From contig JAMKCH010087972.1 in the NCBI GenBank assembly GCA_023653785.1, positions 62,001-126,000 of the forward strand: DNA of 64,000 nt. Reading direction: 5' to 3'. Shown here piece by piece: positions 57,986 to 64,000 of the stretch. The notes below the pieces were generated by a model. The model did not search any database, was not told where the DNA came from, and saw only the letters and a list, made by a program, of their open reading frames with translations. This stretch comes from Ophioderma brevispina (Eukaryota; Echinodermata; Ophiuroidea; Amphilepidida; Ophiodermatidae). The translations under genes and the position numbers were made by a program. The first letter of the stretch is position 1; every line of letters starts with the position of its first letter.

Positions 57986-58760
57986 CTTACAGAACAAGAC
58001 TTGATTTGTTGTATATGCTAGTACGTGATGGATCAGTAATGTTGAACAAAAGAATCCGTTAAGCATAATTTTCTTTGCATGAAGTCAATTATTTTCAACG
58101 TTAGCAGTAAAAGGCACATCATGATGATAAATATAAATGATGCACTAAATTTCGCCAATATTCATAATAAAGGCTGTAGGTCTGTGAGAAGGTTTTTTAA
58201 GTTTCCTATTTGCCACTAATTATCATTACAAATAACCGTTTGAAAACATTTCTAACTCGTCGTTTCCGTTTTCTTAATTCATATCTTGCTCATGAAATGT
58301 GTCACATAATCACATGTAGATTTGTTTGCTTGAACGACTGCTCGCATACTTTTTCTCGAATTATTTGTAATGCTCGTTTTCTTGATAACGTTTCACTGGT
58401 TTGTCTTACTATGATTTTCGATTCTAAATATTTTAAAATCAACTTGATTATTTTACAAATTAAGGTCTCATTTCCGCGGATCCGTCCTAAGTAACAGTTT
58501 TTGATATATATTTTTAAAAAATCCCATTTGTTATTTTTATGAAAATGCATTTAATGTAAAATCAAACTGCCCAAAAACTCTTGATGTTGTCTGATCTTGA
58601 CAATAACTGAATACTGCTAAATACATATATAAGAAAGATTTGTAAATGTTTGAACTATAGATGAATTATACTTCCATTCCATAAACTTCAATGGCCAAGG
58701 TGACCGTAAGTAAAGAAAATTCTGATCTTACTCTCGTGTAATTTTAATGTCCTGAAAGTT

Positions 58761-58850
58761 GTGGGCTACCGCCTGACTCGAACCGACAACAAGAGACTAT
58801 CCAAAAGTAAACTCAATAACGTCCAACGATTAGACCGCTCGGCCACGAAA
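58761..58850 (-). repeat. tRNA-like (class II) SINE head
   Basis: The minus strand reads TTCGTGGCCGAGCGGTC (A box), then TTGTCGGTTCGAGTCAGG (B box). It is nearly identical to 55192-55283 in inverted position. Confidence 0.65.
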
Positions 58851-59489
58851 GAAGCTTATAACATATAACGCAAATTGTTGGATATGATAGTAAGTGATGG
58901 TTCAGCAGTGATGTTGAACAAAAGAATCCCGTTAAACGTCATTTTCTTTGCATAGAGTGAATTATCCTCAATATTATAACTAAAAGGCACATCATGAGGA
59001 TAACTAGAAATTATATATTAAGTTTTGGCTACTATCCATTTCGTAATAAAGGCTGTAGGTCTGTGAGACCACTTGTAAGAGTTTCGCACTTGCCACTAAT
59101 AATCATTATAAGTGACCGCTTGAAAGTACTTCTAATTCATCGTTTCCGTTTTCTTATTTCATATGTTGCACATGAAATATGTCCAATATACTTTTGTGGG
59201 TTGAAATACATGCTCTGTTTGTGTATTGCGAGCGGTTAAGTGATTATTGATGATATTGCCACCTAGTGCTATTTTTCGTCAAACAAAGGGAAGTTTGTTT
59301 CTGTTAATATACTCACGGTGTGTGTCGTTTGTATCATGGCTGTTTTAATGCTTTTTTTGGCTGTTTTTTTGGTGTTTTTTAGTTGTTATTTTAAAAACTT
59401 GGTGGACACACTACCGTGTGTCTTAATAATTATATATATATATATATACTCAATCTGCAGACAGTACCGTTTCGAACTTTGTGCTCTTA

Positions 59490-59570
59490 TCAGTGCAGCA
59501 CTAGAGCTAAATGCAATCAGTGCAGCACAGAGCTAAATGCAATCAGTGCAGCACAGAGCTAAATGCAATC
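59490..59570 (+). repeat. Minisatellite, 26-bp unit, three copies
   Basis: CAGTGCAGCACAGAGCTAAA plus TGCAAT is repeated three times (the first copy has one extra base). Confidence 0.92.
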
Positions 59571-59636
59571 CACAAATGAAGTGAATTAATGACTCGTTAA
59601 GCCACTGACCCACTCCATCACGCCGTACATTGTTCA

Positions 59637-59638
<2 letters not shown>

Positions 59639-59686
<48 letters not shown>

Positions 59687-59692
59687 TACATT
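59639..59692 (+). repeat. (TA)n microsatellite
   Basis: About 54 bp of TA repeats with one TATGTATA interruption. Confidence 0.95.
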
Positions 59693-60002
59693 TAAAACAG
59701 TTTTTTATTAATAGAGTTCATGCAGTTTCGATTTTGTATTCTTTTAGCTCCTATTTTGATAAAAAAGGAAAACAAATGAAAGAAATTCTATAACAACGGA
59801 AGTTGGTGCACGTGAGTTCCCCTTACTATACTTTTCAAGTACAGAGAAAAAAGAAGTGAAACTGTAAAAATTTGCTCTTTTAGTTCAAAAATTTACAAGC
59901 AGGGTGTTGCTTAGTAATAATATTAAGAGAGAAAAACAAAAACATGTCACTAAAGACTAGGAATTAGTTGCAAACTTAAAAAGTAGTTTGTCATTATCTT
60001 TG

Positions 60003-60098
60003 CCCTTCTGGTCTCCCATCCAAGTACTGACCGGTATCGACGTTGCTTAACTTAATTATTGTGACCGTGATGAGACCGTTCACGCCATGAGGTCACTT
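60003..60098 (-). repeat. 5S-rRNA-like sequence (pseudogene or 5S-derived SINE)
   Basis: On the minus strand the sequence has the 5S internal promoter layout: AAGTTAAGCAACGTCGA at the A-box position and GTACTTGGATGGGAGACC at the C box, the latter identical to animal 5S rRNA. Upstream, GGCGTGAACGGTCTCATCACGG corresponds loosely to the 5' half. The terminal stem is not preserved, and the 3' end differs after GAGACC. Confidence 0.72.
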
Positions 60099-60270
60099 GA
60101 CCTTGTTTGTGTTAAAACTAATACTTGAAACTTGTACTGAGATGTGTTTTAAAAAAAGAAAATATACAAACGAATACGTAATATTTCATTAAGAAACTCT
60201 CATACAAGTAATATTCATTTATCACTAACACAAGACTTAAAACAGGGCTGGTTTTTTTTTTTTTAAATGC

Positions 60271-62031
60271 TAGACAATAATCCCCGTACAATTTCATCCC
60301 CGGGACATTTCATGCCCGGGACGATTCATCCCCGCGACGATTCATATCCTCGACATTTCATCCCCTAAAATTGATTGTTTCGGTTTTTTGGATTCACACC
60401 AGTAAATAACGTGAGAAACCGTAAGTCCAGCCCCCACTGCAAATGAGGTGTTTTTTTTTTGGTGACCCTCGCCTAAGTATACCCTTAAAACTGAGAGAAA
60501 TGGCGAGATCTGGGTTGCAAATCATGGTTGCTATCAATATTAAGTATAAAATCTGTAGGAATATCAAAAAAAGGTTGTCATTGATATGTTATTTTGATCC
60601 GACAAACCAATTTTAACCGTATTCTTACAGGGAACACCTGACTGAAAAAGTGCTGTGACCTCCAGGATCCACGGTGCATGCTAGTCTTGGCAGTCCAGTC
60701 GCTCGAAAATTTTGGGGATAACTACCCTAATTTCATGATTGATTGGGTAGGAGATATGATGATCTTCAAGCAGAATGTTAGCTTTAAGGTCTGAGATGTT
60801 CCATTGAGGAGAAAATGACGTTTTCATCTCGCCCATTTTGTACAGGAACGAATGGGAGCAGCATTTAGTGGTGTGAAACCTTTTAATGTAACAAAGTGAT
60901 TAAAACCAGCGAAATTATGAATAAAATAAATTTAATTAATCTAGAAACGTCGGCGGTACCTGTAAAAGTAGGCATAATGCGGGATGTCGCAAGTCGATTG
61001 CTGGTTCGATCGGCCACTCTGTCCACTCAATGACGTGACTTTACACTGTTTTACTTAGTCTTATTCTCAGTGATACAAAGTAAAGACATACAAATGTATG
61101 CTGCAACGTTTGTTTTTTATGAGTAATCGCTAATATAACTTCGATTTAACAATTGTAAAGATGCTTCAATTCGAATTCGGTGAGGTATAGACCGAGCTAC
61201 AGTCGTTTGAATCAAGTAGTCATTTTTTACCCCTATCCACGGATTCCCATTTGAATGCACGGCGACCAGCTAAGCAAATGACTCCCCCAAAATGATGATA
61301 AGGGTATGTCTATGTTTATGTCAAATAAAGTGGTATCTTAAGGGTGTAAAAGCCGGTGATAATGGTCAGTTTTATTTTAAACAATTTTTCAAGATGTGGC
61401 ATATTTTGGTCTACAAATAGACAATACTTTAAACCTCAAAAGGTTGTCACCGATGTCTATTCCTTCATATGGAGACTATATGGTATGATTCATTGAACTC
61501 CTCCAGAAACTGATACATGTATCAAGTTAATTTATATTCCAAATGCTTTTTTATGAGTGATGAGGACGTAGAGGGCATCAATGGTAAATTGTGACTGAAT
61601 TTTGTGGGGTTGAATAGCATCACATTTATTCTGCAGTCAATAAATAGCTCAATTTTCTTCTGGACACTGATTTGTTACGCTGAACGCCGTTCATTTTAAA
61701 TGGGAATCCGTGGACAGAGCGCAAAACAGACTACTTGATTCAAACGACTGTAGCTCGGTCTATACCTAACTGATTCGAATGATCTTTGCAGCATATTAAA
61801 GATAATGAACTAAGCTTTCAGATAATACCACATATGTTAGATATATGCTACGTAAAAAATCAAAATGGCGGACACAATCAGGGTCAAGTTTTTTTTTACT
61901 CACCCTGTATATACGGGGATGAAGTGTCTCGGGGATGAATCGTCACGGGGATGAAATGTCTCGGGGATGAATCGTCGCGGGGATGAAATGTTTCGGGGAT
62001 GAAATTGTATGGGGATGAAATGTCTGGTTTC
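60271..62031. mobile_element. 1.76-kb inverted-repeat element with ends made of 16-bp motif arrays
   Basis: The left end (60271-60366) carries about five units of CATCCCCGNGACATTT or CATCCCCGNGACGATT. The right end (61916-62031) carries seven in inverse orientation (GGGGATGAAATGTCTC alternating with GGGGATGAATCGTCGC). An inner inverted repeat pairs 61153-61264 with 61685-61800, containing GGTATAGACCGAGCTACAGT, CGTTTGAATCAAGTAGT and CACGGATTCCCATTT. No coding sequence was recognised. Confidence 0.85.
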
Positions 62032-62209
62032 CGTCCAGAATATGTGAACATAACAACATGAAAAAACACTTTGTCGTCGATTTCGCCTGCCCACCCTCGC
62101 TTATAAAATCATCCTTAGACATTCAAGAACATCGTCAGGTATGCGTTTTGTTCAGAAAGTTTACCGTTGCGAAGATACAATAGAATCAATTTTCCAATAT
62201 GGCGATATG

Positions 62210-62520
62210 AATGCTACAATGTTTTTATCCCGGGGGAGCACTGACCTGAAAGGTGCTACGGTATTATGTGGCCGTTCGCAAGGGTCCCATTTGAGCATGT
62301 TTTAGTTCACAAGACCCCCATTTCAAGCAACATTTTGACTTTTAGCTACTTTTGTGGCCTAATTTTGGACAAAATTTAGTTCTCAAGGGTCCAAATTTTC
62401 TGATTTTCAGTTCACAAGACCCCCATTTCCCAAGTCCTGTTCATTTCACAAGGTCCAAGGTGCCGCGGCCTGTGGGCCGCACACCCCTACCCAAATGAAA
62501 ATTCAGTGCCCCCGGTTTTT
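62210..62520. repeat. Non-coding repeat-like block with CACAAGACCCCCATTT motifs
   Basis: TTCACAAGACCCCCATTTC occurs at about 62308 and 62411, with related AAGGTCC/AAGGGTCC segments. Similar in style to the 10110-10320 part of the tandem unit, but I could not establish homology. Confidence 0.35.
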
Positions 62521-63000
62521 ATCACAGTAATATATTGCACAGTTCTAATTTTTTAATTGACACCGCGGGTATTAATTAGGAACTTTGACCTTGATGCTTG
62601 GTAGGTCCGAAACAGCGTCCACCAACTCGCTCGTTTTGTTGTATTGGTAATCAGCGAAAATAAGCGTGTTCGTGCCAATTGGAAATAAATTACCGGGACA
62701 GCTGTAAACTGAGCATCAATGGATACATCATTTTAATGTTACCGTAACGAACGGACGGACGGACGAACGAACACACTAACAGAGTTTCCGGGCGATTTGT
62801 AGGAGCTTGCTTCGCAGCTCAAAAATAAGAAATAGAGACCTAAGTTGTTTTGTAAAAAGTGAAAATTTATCCACGTTTTTGGAAAGTTGTACATGTTTAT
62901 AGGCTCAAATCTGAAGATATTAATGAACTTTTGAATTAAACAACAACAAAAGCTATATGCGTTAGCTCCTGGGAAGATAAATGTAATAATGGAAAGAAAC
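62521..63000. other. No recognisable gene
   Basis: AT-rich sequence. It includes GGACGGACGGACGAACGAAC at 62751. Confidence 0.4.
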
Positions 63001-63491
63001 TGGAATAATACATTTAAGTTCAAGTTGAGAGTTAGATTTAAAAATAAGATTGGTCACTTCCAATTTAATCTTCTATATAATCTTATTCCCTGCAAGAAAA
63101 TCTTTGCAAAGGAGACTCTCTGTAACAGATGAATGCCACTTTTGTAAATGTACTGAAGATTATGATCATTTCTTTGTATTGTGTTCCAAAAATATTTTAT
63201 TTTGGAATCAGTTCAAAGATTGCATATATGCCTTGAAGAAATGTTTCTTTGAAGTAAGCTTAGATAAGTTAGTATGTGGTTGGTAACATTGAAGAAAACC
63301 AAATGCCAATATAATTTAATAAGCGTTTTAATAATTTTGGCATCATATTCGGTCTATAATTCAAATGATATACAATGAAACACAACGCTTTATTCCTATT
63401 TTCTACTTGTTTCAATTAGAGATTCAAAATTTAATCCAACTACACGAAAAATCAAAGAAACAATTATTTAAAATACAATGTAAAGTTGAAT
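63000..63491 (+). pseudogene. LINE C-terminal relic with zinc-binding region
   Basis: Reading with frameshifts gives FKFKLRVRFKNKIGHFQFNL, LLYNLIPCKK, then CHFCKCTEDYDHFFVLC and FWNQFKDCI, the zf-RVT-type C-x2-C...H...C region after the reverse transcriptase of L1-like non-LTR elements. After a frameshift at about 63284 it continues NLISVLIILASYSVYNSND. After another near 63378 it reads QRFIPIFYLFQLEIQNL to a stop at about 63491. The rest of the element is absent. Confidence 0.78.
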
Positions 63492-63852
63492 GAGTGGAAT
63501 ATACTTAAAACTTTGTTTGAACTGTTGAAGTAATATGTGAATATACATGTATGTTGTTGAAATTGGGAAATTTAATGGAAAGATGAAGCAAATATGATGA
63601 AAATGCTACCTCTTTAAGGTTTAAAGATAAAAAACCAGAAAACGAAGTTGTAGATTCACACCCTCCCCAAATTCCACAAAGGAGCAAAAGGTCCACTTTT
63701 TGCTGAATTTATTGATAAAAAGGTCCAAAATTTAGATAAATTTTGACAAGAAAGTCTACTTTTTGGTAAGATGTTTAAAAAAAGGACCATTTTAGGGGGG
63801 TTAAGTCCACTTTTATCAAAGAAGTCCACCCCTCCCGCCCTTCTCCCCTTCC

Positions 63853-63854
<2 letters not shown>

Positions 63855-63892
<38 letters not shown>
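63855..63892 (+). repeat. (AAT)n microsatellite
   Basis: About 12 AAT/TAA units. Confidence 0.95.
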
Positions 63893-63894
<2 letters not shown>

Positions 63895-64000
63895 TCCTGC
63901 ATACGACCCTGTGTAGATTTCTGCGGTCAATACTGAAATTGATTTACTGGTTCATCCTCTATGTAAGACGTCATGAAATTAGCCTAGCATGAAATGTTCT

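Larger units (their letters stand above)
54607..59427. repeat. 4.8-kb inverted-repeat structure, arms about 1.25 kb
   Basis: Left arm 54607-55858 matches the reverse complement of about 58172-59427. The outermost paired sequence is ATTAAGACACACGGTAGTGT. Paired inner blocks include CACCTAGTGC, CGAGCGGTTAAGTGATTATT and the tRNA-like units. TCACAGACCTACAG occurs twice in the left arm (54985, 55845) and its complement twice in the right arm. A further diverged direct unit (57890-58170) adjoins the right arm. The spacer 55859-58165 holds unrelated SINE-like repeats (56160-56653, 57255-57545). No coding gene is seen. It could be one large foldback transposon or two composite repeats inserted tail to tail. 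Confidence 0.8.

Noticed and set aside
55192..58850. Functional tRNA-Ser or tRNA-Leu genes
   Set aside because: A and B boxes are good but acceptor and T-stem pairing is poor, and the units are repeated within larger repeats, so they are SINE-type heads.
60271..62031. Helitron
   Set aside because: There is no TC/CTRR end pair, and the inverted terminal arrays contradict Helitron structure.

Overview
The window looks like a piece of an animal nuclear genome, most likely a marine invertebrate. An echinoderm or another invertebrate deuterostome would fit best, but this is inference from the receptor type and repeat style, not a species call. It is AT-rich, gene-poor and dominated by repeats. 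The repeats include non-LTR retrotransposon relics, tRNA- and 5S-derived repeats, and many inverted-repeat (MITE or foldback) elements. There is no operon structure and nothing prokaryotic. A 20-N gap lies at 33695-33714.

One clearly intact protein-coding gene is present, on the minus strand at 35368-40944. It is an uninterrupted 1858-residue reading frame for a very large leucine-rich-repeat G-protein-coupled receptor of the relaxin-receptor (RXFP, type-C LGR) style. From the N-terminus it has a signal peptide, a CUB-like Cys-containing region, a Cys-rich cap, about 51 LRRs of 24 residues, a Cys hinge and a seven-helix domain. Part of the LRR array is an internal tandem duplication with a 1440-bp offset, equal to 20 LRRs.

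Layout: 1-4140 has no recognisable gene. 4141-5305 is a two-copy tandem repeat of about 567 bp. 5306-5625 is a repeat ending in a tRNA-like stretch. 5626-13764 is a two-copy tandem repeat of about 2.75 kb; the first copy is split by a 2.6-kb block of almost pure C. 13765-23690 is a patchwork of diverged repeats and inverted-terminal-repeat elements, with a large hairpin at 20294-20442. 24590-28070 is a decayed retrotransposon with a restriction-like endonuclease remnant. 28745-29890 is a decayed CR1/Jockey-like LINE. 30055-32078 holds foldback elements and telomere-like repeats. 32845-34267 is a near-identical duplication either side of the gap, one copy carrying the hairpin element. The receptor gene follows, with non-coding flanks. 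42888-46996 holds three retrotransposon fragments on the minus strand. 47066-63890 holds SINE-like units, a modular foldback element with a 6-bp target duplication, several large inverted repeats, a 5S-rRNA-like segment, an element whose ends are arrays of a 16-bp motif, microsatellites and the C-terminal end of another LINE.

Apart from the receptor, the recognisable protein fragments are broken transposon genes. No functional relationship between neighbours can be claimed. The 5.6-kb receptor frame has no frameshift, so base accuracy there is good. The two copies at 5.6-13.8 kb differ by very many one-base and homopolymer indels, so sequence quality there is suspect.
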